A stretch of DNA of 64,000 nucleotides from an uncultured Eubacteriales bacterium (GCA_934434925.1 CAKSAC010000004.1:62001-126000), one strand, 5' to 3'; positions 25,370 through 34,815 are shown, counted from the first letter of the stretch. Program-made: numbers and translations. The notes: generated from the sequence alone by a model not told the origin.

Positions 25370-26614
25370 ATGTTCAAGACAAGCGACCGCGCGATACAGG
25401 ACGCGGAACTGAAACAAATCCTCGCCGATTCTCTGAAGGGGCGAAAACTCAAAAAAGTCCTGCTCCTCCCGCCCGACTACACCCGCATGTATTCGGGGGC
25501 CGGTAAAATCACTGCCTATTATTATGAAATGTTGAAGGATACTTGCGAAGTCGATGTGATGCCCGCCCTCGGCACGCACCTCCCCATGACTGAAGAAGAA
25601 TGCGACGCGTTCTTTCTCGGTATGATCCCGTTTGAACGGATTCTCGTCCATAACTGGCGTACCGACGTTGTGAAGATCGGCGAAGTGCCTGCGGCGTTCG
25701 TGCGCGAAGTCTCCGAGGGGCTGGTGGATCAGTCGATCGACGTGGAGGTAAATCGGCGCATCATGGACCCGTCCTACGATCTGATTATTTCTGCGGGGCA
25801 GGTCGTGCCGCATGAAGTTGTCGGCATGGCTAACTATTCCAAAAATATTTTTGTCGGTTGCGGCGGGAGCAGTATGATCAACAGTTCCCATATGCTCGGC
25901 GCCTTCTACGGGCTTGAACGCATTATGGGACGCGATTTTTCGCCTGTGCGCCGGGTCTTTGACTACGCGCAAGAGCATTTCCTGTCCGATATTCCTCTTC
26001 TCTATGTGCTGACCGTCACGACCAATACCGGGGAGACCACCAATCTGCACGGTATCTATATCGGCAACCGCCGCGAACTCTTTGAAATGGCGGTGGCACA
26101 AAGTCAGCAGAAGAACCTCAACCATATGAAAAAACCGCTCAAAAAAGTGGTGGTGTATCTTGACCCGCGCGAATTCAAGAGCACCTGGCTCGGCAACAAG
26201 GCCGTTTACCGTACCCGGATGGCAATCGCCGACGACGGTGAGCTGATCATCCTGGCTCCCGGGGTCAAAATGTTCGGTGAAGACCCGGAGAATGATCGCT
26301 TGATTCGCAAATACGGCTATGTCGGGCGGGAGCGCGTGCTGGAGCTGGTGAAAGAAAACGCCGATTTGCAGGAAAACATGTCTGTTGCGGCGCACCTGAT
26401 TCACGGCTCTTCCGACGGCCGGTTCCGTATCGTCTACTGCACAAAACAACTCAGCGAGCAAGAAGTGCGTGGCGCGGCTTTTGATTATCTGCCTTATGAT
26501 GAAGTCGTAAAGAAATATGACCCCGCCGTGTTGACGGACGGGTTCCATGTGATCGACGGCGAAGAGATTTTCTATATCAGCAATCCGGCGCTCGGACTCT
26601 GGACGAGGGACTGA
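25370..26614 (+). CDS. Lactate racemase (LarA)-like protein
   Basis: 414 residues. The DUF2088 N-terminal domain is recognisable by PPDYTRMYSG and ALGTHLPMTEEE, followed by VGCGGSSMINSSHMLG and, in the C-terminal domain, GNKAVYRTRMAIADDGELI. LarA uses a nickel-pincer nucleotide cofactor to racemise lactate; related proteins act on other 2-hydroxy acids and sugar acids. No larBCE cofactor genes are in the window. It heads a four-gene run with a PHP protein, gnd and a sugar kinase, so a sugar-acid substrate is more likely than lactate. ATG is preceded by GGAAAG. Confidence 0.82.
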   Translation: MFKTSDRAIQDAELKQILADSLKGRKLKKVLLLPPDYTRMYSGAGKITAYYYEMLKDTCEVDVMPALGTHLPMTEEECDAFFLGMIPFERILVHNWRTDVVKIGEVPAAFVREVSEGLVDQSIDVEVNRRIMDPSYDLIISAGQVVPHEVVGMANYSKNIFVGCGGSSMINSSHMLGAFYGLERIMGRDFSPVRRVFDYAQEHFLSDIPLLYVLTVTTNTGETTNLHGIYIGNRRELFEMAVAQSQQKNLNHMKKPLKKVVVYLDPREFKSTWLGNKAVYRTRMAIADDGELIILAPGVKMFGEDPENDRLIRKYGYVGRERVLELVKENADLQENMSVAAHLIHGSSDGRFRIVYCTKQLSEQEVRGAAFDYLPYDEVVKKYDPAVLTDGFHVIDGEEIFYISNPALGLWTRD

Positions 26615-26615
26615 A

Positions 26616-27485
26616 ATGAGCGAAGGTATCATTGATCTGCACACGCATTCCCGCTATTCGGACGGTTCCATGACGCCGACCGAACTCGTCAACCACGCGA
26701 AAGCGTCCGGAATTGCGGCCATTGCCCTTTCCGACCATGACAGCGTCGGCGGTGTGCGCGAAGCCATGGCTGCCGGAGAGCGCGTCGGCGTTGAGGTCAT
26801 TCCGGCGATTGAACTCTCGGTTATTTCCGCAACCGAAACGCACATCCTCGGTTATTTCATCGATCCGGATTCTCCGGCCATTGCGCTGGCAATGGAAAAA
26901 ATCCTTGCCACCCGCCGGCATCGTTCGGAAGAAACCTGTCGTCTTCTGAACGAACTCGGCTTTCCCGTCACGATGGAGGAGGCCGAAGAGCTGGCCGGGG
27001 GCGAAATGCTCTGCCGGGCGCACTTTGCGCGCCTGCTCCAAAACAAGGGGCTTGTTTCCTCGGTCAAGGAGGCTTTTGACAAATATCTCGCCAACGGCCG
27101 CCCGGCAAACTGCAATATCCAGGCCATCACCGACCAGGAAGCCATCCGGCTGATTCATGCGGCCGGCGGCATTGCATTTGTCGCGCATCTGCATCTTATC
27201 CGCCTGTCAGATGAGGAGCTGTTCACCTATCTTTCGGGCCTGAAAGAAGCGGGCCTCGACGGTATCGAAGGATACTACACCGAATACACGCCAAAAATGC
27301 AGGAAAATTTTCAAGGTATGGCCCGGACGCTCGGCTTGCAGATTTCCGGCGGAACCGATTTTCACGCGGCGATGAAACCGCACATTGCGATCGGGCGCGG
27401 CCTCGGGAATCTTTCTATTCCCTATTCTGTTCTGGAAAAGATGAAAAAATATTATAATACAAAAAAGGAAGGTACACGCAAATGA
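26616..27485 (+). CDS. PHP-domain phosphoesterase
   Basis: 289 residues. The metal-binding PHP motifs are clear: DLHTHSRYSDGS, IALSDHDSV, GIEL-type VIPAIELS, ETHILGYF, and GGTDFHA near the end. The family includes the YciV/RNase AM-type 3',5'-nucleotide phosphatase and 5'-3' exonuclease. In the fourth motif AHLHLI stands where AHP is common. It starts one base after the larA-like stop and overlaps gnd by ATGA, so it is firmly in the operon. Confidence 0.9.
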   Translation: MSEGIIDLHTHSRYSDGSMTPTELVNHAKASGIAAIALSDHDSVGGVREAMAAGERVGVEVIPAIELSVISATETHILGYFIDPDSPAIALAMEKILATRRHRSEETCRLLNELGFPVTMEEAEELAGGEMLCRAHFARLLQNKGLVSSVKEAFDKYLANGRPANCNIQAITDQEAIRLIHAAGGIAFVAHLHLIRLSDEELFTYLSGLKEAGLDGIEGYYTEYTPKMQENFQGMARTLGLQISGGTDFHAAMKPHIAIGRGLGNLSIPYSVLEKMKKYYNTKKEGTRK

Positions 27486-28933
27486 AAAAGTCGGATATTG
27501 GTCTGATCGGTCTTGCGGTCATGGGTGAAAACCTTGTTATCAATATGGAGAGCAAGGGCTTCACCGTTTCGGTCTACAACCGCACGACCGATAAAGTGAA
27601 AAAGTTCGTAGAGGGACGCGCCAAAGGCAAAAACATCGTCGGCACGTATTCCCTTGAAGAACTGGTTGCCAGCCTCGAAAAACCCCGGAAGATCATGATG
27701 ATGGTCAAGGCCGGCGCGGCTGTTGACGAAATGATTGACAAATTGCTTCCGCTCCTTGATGACGGAGATATCCTGATCGACGGAGGCAACTCCCACTTCC
27801 CCGACACGGCCCGCCGTACCGCTTATGTGGAGAGCAAAGGCAAACTTTATATCGGCACGGGTGTTTCCGGCGGTGAAGAAGGCGCACTCAACGGCCCGAG
27901 CCTGATGCCCGGCGGTTCTCCTGCCGCATGGCCCTATGTCAAACCGATTCTCCAAGCCATCTGCGCCAAGGTCGAAGACGGTTCCCCCTGCTGTGACTGG
28001 GTCGGCGAAAACGGTGCCGGTCATTTTGTCAAGATGGTACATAACGGCATCGAATACGGCGACATGCAGATGATTTGCGAAGCCTATCAGCTGATGCGCG
28101 ATTATCTCGGCATGAATGATGATGAAATGCACGATGTTTTTGCCGACTGGAATGAAAAGGAACTCGACAGTTATCTCATTGAGATTACCAAAGACATTCT
28201 TGCCTACAAAGATGAGGACGGTTCGCCGCTTGTTGAAAAGATCCTCGATACGGCCGGACAAAAAGGAACCGGCAAATGGACCGGCATTGCCGCTTTGGAC
28301 GAAGGTGTGCCGCTGACCCTGATCGGCGAAGCGGTCTTTGCCCGTTGCCTGAGTGCCATGAAGGAAGAAAGAGTGATGGCTTCCGGCGTTCTCACCGGCC
28401 CGAAGCCCGAATTCCACGGAGACAAAGCCGCCTTCATCGAAGACATCAAGAATGCTCTTTTTGCCGCCAAAATCGTTTCGTATGCGCAGGGCTACACCCT
28501 GATGCGCTCGGCTGCCAAGACATACGGCTGGAACCTGAACTACGGCGGCATCGCCCTGATGTGGCGCGGCGGCTGTATCATCCGCAGCGTATTCCTCGGC
28601 AAGATCAAAGAAGCCTTTGATAACAACCCCGAATTGCCGAACCTGTTGCTCGACCCCTACTTCAAGGACGTTATCGAAAAGGCGCAGGCCGGGTGGAGAC
28701 GCGTTTGCTCCGCCGCTATGATGAACGGTATTCCGATGCCTGCCATGTCCTCTGCCCTTTCGTATTACGACGGCTATCGTTGCGCCCGCCTCCCCGCCAA
28801 CCTGCTCCAGGCACAACGCGACTACTTCGGCGCACATACCTATGAACGCATTGACGCTCCCCGCGGTCAGTTCTTCCATACCAACTGGACCGGCAAAGGC
28901 GGCGACACGGCCGCGACCCAGTATTCGGTCTGA
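27482..28933 (+). CDS. gndA: 6-phosphogluconate dehydrogenase, NADP-dependent
   Basis: 483 residues, the usual long form. The Rossmann motif is GLIGLAVMGENL with NRT after the second strand (NADP preference), GTGVSGGEEGALNGPS is the substrate loop, and GAGHFVKMVHNGIEYGD carries the catalytic Lys. It converts 6-phosphogluconate to ribulose 5-phosphate. AAGGAAGG lies upstream of the ATG, inside the PHP gene end. Confidence 0.97.
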   Translation: MKKSDIGLIGLAVMGENLVINMESKGFTVSVYNRTTDKVKKFVEGRAKGKNIVGTYSLEELVASLEKPRKIMMMVKAGAAVDEMIDKLLPLLDDGDILIDGGNSHFPDTARRTAYVESKGKLYIGTGVSGGEEGALNGPSLMPGGSPAAWPYVKPILQAICAKVEDGSPCCDWVGENGAGHFVKMVHNGIEYGDMQMICEAYQLMRDYLGMNDDEMHDVFADWNEKELDSYLIEITKDILAYKDEDGSPLVEKILDTAGQKGTGKWTGIAALDEGVPLTLIGEAVFARCLSAMKEERVMASGVLTGPKPEFHGDKAAFIEDIKNALFAAKIVSYAQGYTLMRSAAKTYGWNLNYGGIALMWRGGCIIRSVFLGKIKEAFDNNPELPNLLLDPYFKDVIEKAQAGWRRVCSAAMMNGIPMPAMSSALSYYDGYRCARLPANLLQAQRDYFGAHTYERIDAPRGQFFHTNWTGKGGDTAATQYSV

Positions 28934-28975
28934 ACCGTCTCGCCGGAAAATCATATCATTTCAGGAGGGAAACCC

Positions 28976-30049
28976 ATGAAAATCAGAGAAAACTATAAAT
29001 ACGCACTCGTAGTTCCTACCAGTATGGGCGTTCGGATCTGCCCGCCTGACGGACAGCCGGTTTACTCCTCTGAGCTGTTCCGTATGCAGGTGACAAGCGC
29101 AGAGACCAATGTGGCCAGTATTTCTTCCTACCTCGGCCTTCCCGTACACGTTCTGACCACGTTCGTCAAGGACAGTCCGATTGCCAAGATGATCAAGAAC
29201 AATCTCCGTCAGCGCGGCATGAGCTATGAAGGCGCAGAGGTGGAGCAAGGCGGCCCTTGGGGCTATCGTCATCAGTTCAATATCGCGGACAGCGGTTACG
29301 GCGCGCGTGGCCCCCGCGTGCAGAACGACCGTGCAGGAGAAGTCGGCCGGACGCTGAACGTCAAAGATTTTGACCTTGACCGTCTCTTCGGCAAAGAAGG
29401 CGTTGCCGTGCTGCACCTCTCGGGTCTTATCGGCGCACTCTCCCCGGAAACCAGCAAATTCTGCCTTGAACTCGCCCGTGCCGCCAAAAAGTACGGCACG
29501 CTGATCTCTTTCGACCTCAACTACCGCGCTTCTTTCTGGAAAGGCCGCGAGCAGGAACTGCATGATATTTTCACCGAGATCGCCTCGGTGGCCGATATCC
29601 TTGTCGGCAACGAAGAAGACTTCCAGCTTTGCCTCGGTCTTGAAGGGCCGGAAGCAGGCGGAAAAGACCTCGCCTCCAAGATCGAAAGCTTCAAAGCGAT
29701 GATTCGTACGGCGAAGGCACAGTACCCCAACGTTTCAGTCTTTGCAACCACGTTACGGCAGGTTATCAACGTCAACCGTCACCTGTGGGGAGCTATTATG
29801 CTGAACGGGGATGAATGGCACGTCGCCGAACCTCGTGAAATTACGGTTCTTGACCGTATCGGCGGCGGGGACGGATTTGTCGGCGGTCTGCTTTACGCCA
29901 TCATCAAAGGCTGGGATGCCGAAAAGCAACTCCAGTTCGGATGGGCAAGCGGCGCGCTGGCTACCACTTTCCTCACCGACTATGCACAGCCCGCAGACGA
30001 AGATCAGATCTTCAGCATCTGGGGCGGAAACGCCCGCGTCAAGCGGTAA
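28976..30049 (+). CDS. PfkB-family sugar kinase, 2-dehydro-3-deoxygluconate kinase-like
   Basis: 357 residues. The ribokinase fold shows AETNVASISSYLG near the N-terminus, SFDLNYRASFW, VGNEEDF and the catalytic GGGDGFVGGLLYAI. The N-terminal and SFDLNYR motifs are most like KDG kinases. Its product would feed the Entner-Doudoroff route, which fits the gnd neighbour. AGGAGGG precedes the ATG; an efficient terminator follows. Confidence 0.85.
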   Translation: MKIRENYKYALVVPTSMGVRICPPDGQPVYSSELFRMQVTSAETNVASISSYLGLPVHVLTTFVKDSPIAKMIKNNLRQRGMSYEGAEVEQGGPWGYRHQFNIADSGYGARGPRVQNDRAGEVGRTLNVKDFDLDRLFGKEGVAVLHLSGLIGALSPETSKFCLELARAAKKYGTLISFDLNYRASFWKGREQELHDIFTEIASVADILVGNEEDFQLCLGLEGPEAGGKDLASKIESFKAMIRTAKAQYPNVSVFATTLRQVINVNRHLWGAIMLNGDEWHVAEPREITVLDRIGGGDGFVGGLLYAIIKGWDAEKQLQFGWASGALATTFLTDYAQPADEDQIFSIWGGNARVKR

Positions 30050-30058
30050 AACAAAAAG

Positions 30059-30083
30059 CCCGGAGAACCGTCTCCGGGTTTTT
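30059..30083. terminator. Terminator after the kinase gene (and the ComEC-like gene)
   Basis: CCCGGAGA (30059-30066), loop ACCG, TCTCCGGG (30071-30078), then TTTTTC; an A-tract on the other side would let it serve the opposing operon. Confidence 0.9.
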
Positions 30084-30109
30084 CTTTGCGCAGGACCGGT
30101 TTTGCAGAA

Positions 30110-31036
30110 TTACGGTGTCTGCGTATGTATGACGCGTGTAAATGTCCTGCCGTCTCCGCGGAAGACGATCGTGCCGGAAAGGTCGGTACGGCAGATTTCT
30201 GCGCCCGATTTTTGCAAACGTGCCAATATTTCCTGATTCGGATGGTTGTATTTATTTCCGGTTCCGACAGAAATGACCGCATAAGACGGATGGACGCGAT
30301 CCAAGAAGGTCTCTCCGGTCGAAGTCGCGGAGCCGTGATGGCCGACCTTCAGAATATCGGCGCGAAGATCCCCTGCCGAATATTTCCCCAGCATTTCTTT
30401 TTCCGATTCAAGCTCGGCATCCCCGGTCAAGAGAACCCGGTTCTCCCCGAAAACAAGGCGGAACACGATGCTGTAATTGTTGGTTTTGGAATACTTTTCG
30501 GAATTCGGGGCCAGCAATTCCATCCGGAGGCCGCCTGCCGTCAGCGTGATACCGGCGGTGGCCTGTATCACGTCCACATCCCTCTCTTCCAGCGCTGTCA
30601 CCGTATTTTCAAAGATTTTTGTGCTTTTTGCGCAATCCGGCATCAAGCAGTGCGTTACCGAAAACGTGCGGATGATGGTGGGTGCGCCGCCGATATGATC
30701 GGCATCCGGATGGGTGAGGAAAAGATAGTCGATTTTATTGATCCCGAGCGCCTGTAAATAGGAAACGATTCCTTGTGTGATATCTTTTTTCAAGTCGCCT
30801 GTATCTACCAGGATTACCGCGTCGTCTGTCCGGATCAAGGTGCAATCGCCCTGCCCCACGTCAATAAAATGAATTTCCACTTCCCCGCTCGGCTGCTCTG
30901 CGGCTCCCGTTGCGGTGGTGGACGCGGAGGTTCCGAAGCCGGGGATAAACTGACAGGAACTCAGAATCGAGAGTACGATAGTCAGAAAAAGCAGCAGCGC
31001 AAAAAGACGGCTTCTGCGTTTGTATTGTATGTTCAT
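30110..31036 (-). CDS. ComEC/Rec2-like metallo-beta-lactamase lipoprotein
   Basis: 308 residues. A lipoprotein signal ends LSILSSC. The metallo-hydrolase core follows: VGQGDCTLI, VDTGD, LTHPDADHIGG, RVLLTGDAE and VGHHGS. It corresponds to the extracellular nuclease-like domain of ComEC without the channel, as found in many Clostridia. It may hydrolyse DNA or phosphodiesters at the surface. The start overlaps the recR stop (ATGA), so it is the last gene of the dnaX operon. Confidence 0.88.
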   Translation of the reverse strand: MNIQYKRRSRLFALLLFLTIVLSILSSCQFIPGFGTSASTTATGAAEQPSGEVEIHFIDVGQGDCTLIRTDDAVILVDTGDLKKDITQGIVSYLQALGINKIDYLFLTHPDADHIGGAPTIIRTFSVTHCLMPDCAKSTKIFENTVTALEERDVDVIQATAGITLTAGGLRMELLAPNSEKYSKTNNYSIVFRLVFGENRVLLTGDAELESEKEMLGKYSAGDLRADILKVGHHGSATSTGETFLDRVHPSYAVISVGTGNKYNHPNQEILARLQKSGAEICRTDLSGTIVFRGDGRTFTRVIHTQTP

Positions 31037-31635
31037 GAGAGATCTCTCCTTCCTTCAAGCGCACGATTGAGGGTAACTTCATCCGTATATTCAAGATTGC
31101 CGCCGACCGGTATGCCGTAAGCCAGCCGAGTGACTTTAACGGAAAAGGGCGCGAGAATCCGGCAAAGATACATCGCCGTTGCTTCCCCTTCCACATCGGG
31201 GTCGGTCGCCACGATCACCTCGCGCACATCTCCGGCTTCCACGCGTTCCCGCAGTTTTGAAATCCGAAGTGTATCCGGGGTAATCCCGTTCATCGGAGAC
31301 AACGAGCCACCCAGCACATGGTAAAGTCCCCGATATTCGCGCACACGTTCAAACGCCAAAACATCCCGCGCCTGTTCGACCACGCAGATTATACCGCGGT
31401 CACGATCCGGATCCGCACATACCGGGCAGATCTCCCCGGTCGTATAATTTCCGCAAACGCGGCAAGGGTGGATTTTTCGTTTAGCATCCGAAATCGCCTC
31501 GGAAAAATCGGCCGCCTCTTCGTCACTGAACGCAAGAACGGAAAAAGCCATCCGGACTGCGGTCTTCCCCCCGATTCCGGGGATATGGCGAAACATTTCA
31601 ATCAGCCGCTGCAACGGCTCCGCATATTCCTGCAT
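31033..31635 (-). CDS. recR: Recombination mediator RecR
   Basis: 200 residues, full length. Helix-hairpin-helix (FRHIPGIGGKTAVRMAFSV), a four-Cys zinc finger (CRVCGNYTTGEICPVC), Toprim domain (ICVVEQARDVLAFE) and the C-terminal Walker-like end are in order. RecR loads RecA on gapped DNA with RecO/RecF. It follows ebfC by one base, the classic dnaX-ebfC-recR order. Confidence 0.97.
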   Translation of the reverse strand: MQEYAEPLQRLIEMFRHIPGIGGKTAVRMAFSVLAFSDEEAADFSEAISDAKRKIHPCRVCGNYTTGEICPVCADPDRDRGIICVVEQARDVLAFERVREYRGLYHVLGGSLSPMNGITPDTLRISKLRERVEAGDVREVIVATDPDVEGEATAMYLCRILAPFSVKVTRLAYGIPVGGNLEYTDEVTLNRALEGRRDLS

Positions 31636-31636
31636 T

Positions 31637-31987
31637 TCAGAAAACTCCCGGCATTCCGGGCATCCCCGGCAAGCTCATCTGTCCTGTGATCTTATTCATT
31701 TCCGTTTCGGTCGTTTCATCAACCGTGCGGACCGCCTGATTGAAGGCCGCCATGACAATGTCGCTGAGCGTTTCAATATCATCGGGATCGACAATCTCGG
31801 GAGCAATTTCCAGTGAAAGGACCTCGCGCCTGCCGTTCATCCTGACGGTGACGGCTCCTCCGCCGGCTGTCGCGGTATATTCTGCCGCTTCAAGCTCGGC
31901 CTGCTTGGCCTGCATATCCTCTTGCATTTTCTGCGCCTGTTTCATCAGGTCGGCCATGCCGCCGCTTTTGGGAATTTTGACGTTCAT
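31637..31987 (-). CDS. ebfC: Nucleoid-associated protein, YbaB/EbfC family
   Basis: 116 residues. Starts MNVKIPKSGGMADLMKQAQK, with the helical dimer part rich in Gln/Glu, a central strand VTVRMNGRREVLSLEI and the PEIVDPDDIETLSD loop, all typical. A methionine/glycine-rich tail (GMPGMPG) follows. Binds DNA and helps nucleoid organisation. Located between dnaX and recR. Confidence 0.96.
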   Translation of the reverse strand: MNVKIPKSGGMADLMKQAQKMQEDMQAKQAELEAAEYTATAGGGAVTVRMNGRREVLSLEIAPEIVDPDDIETLSDIVMAAFNQAVRTVDETTETEMNKITGQMSLPGMPGMPGVF

Positions 31988-32010
31988 GTTAAGTCTCCTT
32001 TACATTTGTT

Positions 32011-33636
32011 TTATTTCAGGACTTCCGTAAGTTCTTCAATAACCGTGTGAGCGGAAGCTGTGTTCTCCGCTTCCAGTATAATATCACGGACAGGCGTTCC
32101 CGCCGCCGCCAGCGATCCTGTAAGCAGGGCGCGGTTGGCATCGGTATTCAGAATTGTCACATAAAACGGATTGGAAAGGCGCAACAGAAAGCGCCCATCC
32201 CCCGAGAGATACCCGCGCGCGCCGCGAAGAAGACCGGCAAGGCTCCCTTGCGAACGGATAAGTTCTTCCGCCACTTCCCGGAATCCGCTGTACGGCCGGA
32301 AGGCAGATGCGTCGGCGGGAGCGACATCGGGTTCGTGCGTGTTCCTCGATGCGTCGGATCCGCGTTTTTCGGCCGCGATCCCGTCCGGTTCTTGTTTTTC
32401 GGCCATCGGCGTTTCCCCGGCGTCCGCGAAAGACGCTTTTTCCGCTTTCGGCGCTTCTTGTGCGGGAACAGGGCAAACCCCGGCCGCAAGCGCCGCCACT
32501 TTCTTTTCCAGTTCAAAGACGCGGAGTTGCAGGCTTTCTTCCCCGCCGGAAAGCGTAGGGTCGCATAACCGCGTCAGGGTCAGTTCGGCCGTTGCACGGC
32601 GGGAGAGGCCGGTTCTTTGCATCCGGCCGAGCGCATCTTCCAGCAGTCGGACATGATAGACCATCGTCTGCATGGAAAGCCCTTCGGAAAGCGCGCGAAT
32701 GCGTTCTGTCTCGGCATCGGTAAGATCCAGATATTCCACCGCGTTCCCGGCGGTGCGGAATACCATCATATCCCGATAGCAGTCAATGAGATCCTGCCAA
32801 AAAACCGTAATATCCCGGGAGGACATCACCAGCTCGTGTATCTTGCGGTACAGCGCCGCATAATCGCGCGCGCGGATTGCTTCGACTACCGCGTAAACGC
32901 TTTCGGTGTCTCCGGCACCGCAGGTCGCGGCAACTAATTTTTCATCGATTTTTTCTTTCCGTCCGGCGCAAAGTTCCAGAAGACTGATGGCATCGCGCAT
33001 TCCGCCGAGAGCAAGGCGGGCAAGGAGCCGTGCGCCGTCTTCCGTAAGGTCTATCCCTTCATGCCCGGAAATGTACAAAAGGCGACGCGCCAGCACCGCG
33101 CCGGATATCCGGTGAAAATCAAATCGCTGACAGCGTGAAACAATCGTGCTCGGCAGTTTATGCAATTCTGTCGTTGCCAGAATAAAAATAACATGAGGGG
33201 GCGGCTCTTCCAGCGTTTTCAGGAGCGCGTTGAACGCGCCGCCGCTCATCATATGCACTTCATCAATAATATACACGCGATATCGGAGCGCCGCCGGGGT
33301 GAATATGATCTCATCCCGGATATCGCGCACATCGTTAACGCCGGTATTGCTGGCGGCGTCCATTTCTATGACATCCGTGGCACGTCCTTCATCGATTGAC
33401 CGGCAGGCTTCGCATTCGTTGCAGGGGTTTCCGTCCTTCGGAGACAGGCAGTTGACCGCTTTGGCAAGAATTTTGGCACTGCTTGTCTTTCCCGTTCCGC
33501 GGGAACCGCAGAAAAGATAGGCGTGGCTGATCTTTCCGGATGCCACTTCGTATTTGAGAATGCCGGTGACGTGATCCTGCCCCCAGACATCGTCAAAATT
33601 TTGCGGACGCCATTTGCGGTAAAGCGCACGGTACAT
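32011..33636 (-). CDS. dnaX: DNA polymerase III subunit gamma/tau
   Basis: 541 residues. MYRALYRKWRPQNFDDVWGQ is the standard start; Walker A GSRGTGKTSSAK, zinc-binding CNECEAC, and DEVHMMS/SRC (STIVSRCQRFDF) follow. It is the ATPase that loads the sliding clamp. After the AAA+ and collar domains come a low-complexity linker (about 395-465) and a tau C-terminal domain. The ATG at 33636 has GGAGG upstream; the open frame continues into the SRP RNA and is not used. I saw no A/T slippery heptamer, so a frameshifted gamma form is unproven. Confidence 0.96.
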   Translation of the reverse strand: MYRALYRKWRPQNFDDVWGQDHVTGILKYEVASGKISHAYLFCGSRGTGKTSSAKILAKAVNCLSPKDGNPCNECEACRSIDEGRATDVIEMDAASNTGVNDVRDIRDEIIFTPAALRYRVYIIDEVHMMSGGAFNALLKTLEEPPPHVIFILATTELHKLPSTIVSRCQRFDFHRISGAVLARRLLYISGHEGIDLTEDGARLLARLALGGMRDAISLLELCAGRKEKIDEKLVAATCGAGDTESVYAVVEAIRARDYAALYRKIHELVMSSRDITVFWQDLIDCYRDMMVFRTAGNAVEYLDLTDAETERIRALSEGLSMQTMVYHVRLLEDALGRMQRTGLSRRATAELTLTRLCDPTLSGGEESLQLRVFELEKKVAALAAGVCPVPAQEAPKAEKASFADAGETPMAEKQEPDGIAAEKRGSDASRNTHEPDVAPADASAFRPYSGFREVAEELIRSQGSLAGLLRGARGYLSGDGRFLLRLSNPFYVTILNTDANRALLTGSLAAAGTPVRDIILEAENTASAHTVIEELTEVLK

Positions 33637-33663
33637 AAGAAAACCTCCGTAAGTTATGAAAAA

Positions 33664-33712
33664 GAAAGGGGCGCTCGCCTGGGGAATCCCCTCAGCACAA
33701 GCCCCCGGCTCG
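33664..33712 (-). terminator. GC-rich hairpins after SRP RNA
   Basis: Minus strand GGGGGC pairs with GCCCCT-side bases, with a nested GGGGATTCCCC, then CTTTCTTTTT. It ends about 25 bases before the dnaX start, so dnaX may depend on read-through or a promoter I cannot see. Confidence 0.5.
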
Positions 33713-33715
33713 CCG

Positions 33716-34030
33716 GTTTCCAAAGCCCGGATAAGACCATACACCGCAAATTCGAACATCCCCCACACACGGGAGCCGTACCGCCCACTCCGGACAGGTT
33801 GCCTCGCGGCACACCGGGTTTGCCGCTTAATGCTGCTTGGTCTCCCACCTGACATGGTTCACAGCACCCGATTGCGCAAGACCCATCCTTCATCGCAAAC
33901 TGCATACGGCGCAGACTGCACGAGAAATGCCCTCCTCTACGGAAATCACCCCTGCTATAGCGGATTTCAGGTACAAGGCACCGCTAACGCCCCGGCCAGT
34001 ATGGTCCTATCCGGCCTTTGGAAACTTACA
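33716..34030 (-). ncRNA. ffs: Signal recognition particle RNA, large Bacillus type
   Basis: The ends pair: GTTTCCAAAGGCCGGATAGG at the 5' side with CTTATCCGGGCTTTGG at the 3' side. The Alu part (AGCGGTGCC, then CTGAAATCCGCTATAGCAGG) is the conserved sequence of Gram-positive SRP RNA. The helix-8 tip reads GTGAACCATGTCAGG, TGG-GAGA-CCA (33838-33847), AGCAGC, with a GNRA loop. It scaffolds Ffh for co-translational targeting. It lies just upstream of dnaX, as in Bacillus subtilis. Exact ends are inferred from the promoter and the pairing. Confidence 0.95.
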
Positions 34031-34036
34031 GTATAC

Positions 34037-34065
34037 AGTATAGCAGAAAAAAACTTTTTATGCAA
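34037..34065 (-). promoter_or_regulatory. Promoter of SRP RNA
   Basis: Minus strand TTGCAT (34060-34065), 17-bp spacer, TATACT (34037-34042); a second TATACT follows directly at 34030-34035. Confidence 0.88.
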
Positions 34066-34092
34066 GAGAATACGCAAGATTTTTCAAAGTTT

Positions 34093-34815
34093 TCACAAAA
34101 GAAATCCGCCGTCTACCGAAAGCGTCTGCCCGGTGATGAAGGAGGCTTCTTCTCCGGCGAGAAAAAGCATGGCGGCGGCAACGTCTCCCGGTGTGCCGAG
34201 GCGGCCGAGCGGCGTTTCTTTTTGCAATTCTTCCAGCGTTGCCGAAGAAAGGGCGGCGTTCATTTCCGTGTCGATCACCCCGGGGGCAATGCTGTTGACG
34301 GTAATGCCGGAAGGGCCGACTTCTTTAGCAAGTGCGCGGCTCATTCCGATCAGCGCCGCCTTGGATGCCGAATAATGCACCTCGCAGGAAGCGCCGCTTA
34401 TCCCCCACATGGAAGAAACATTGATGATACGCCCCCATTTTTTGCGGATCATGGCGGGGAGAAGAGCGCGGGCATAATAAAACGGACCGTTGACATTGAC
34501 GGCAAAAACGCCGGCCCATTCTTCATCGGTCAGTTCCGTGAAAAGCGAAAAAGAAGAAACGGCGGCATTGTTGATGAGAATATCGATCTCCCCGATTTCT
34601 TCCCGCACCCGACGGCATGCGTCCTGCACCTCGGCCGGAGAAGAGGAATCCGCCTGTACCGGGAAGGCACCAACCGCGCGGGCAAGCGTTTCCGCCTCTG
34701 TCCGTGCGCGCCGGTAAGTGAAAGCCACGGAATATCCGGCGGCACAAAAGCGGCGTACCGCCTCTGCCCCGATACCGCGCGAACCACCGTTTATCAGCAC
34801 TTTCTTCACATTCAT
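34093..34815 (-). CDS. Short-chain dehydrogenase, FabG-like
   Basis: 240 residues. Cofactor loop NGGSRGIGAE, NNAAVSS, catalytic Ser in IINVSSMWG, and YSASK with the Tyr-Lys pair; the end GQTLSVDGG is typical of 3-oxoacyl-ACP reductases. The residue after the second strand (TYRR) suggests NADPH. It is not in a fatty-acid cluster; it follows rlmA by about 47 bases, so its true substrate is open. ATG 34815 follows GAGG; an upstream in-frame start lacks a ribosome site. Confidence 0.88.
   Translation of the reverse strand: MNVKKVLINGGSRGIGAEAVRRFCAAGYSVAFTYRRARTEAETLARAVGAFPVQADSSSPAEVQDACRRVREEIGEIDILINNAAVSSFSLFTELTDEEWAGVFAVNVNGPFYYARALLPAMIRKKWGRIINVSSMWGISGASCEVHYSASKAALIGMSRALAKEVGPSGITVNSIAPGVIDTEMNAALSSATLEELQKETPLGRLGTPGDVAAAMLFLAGEEASFITGQTLSVDGGFLL

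Noticed and set aside
33656..34043. Short open frames in the dnaX upstream region
   Set aside because: The region folds as SRP RNA with conserved Alu and helix-8 sequences.
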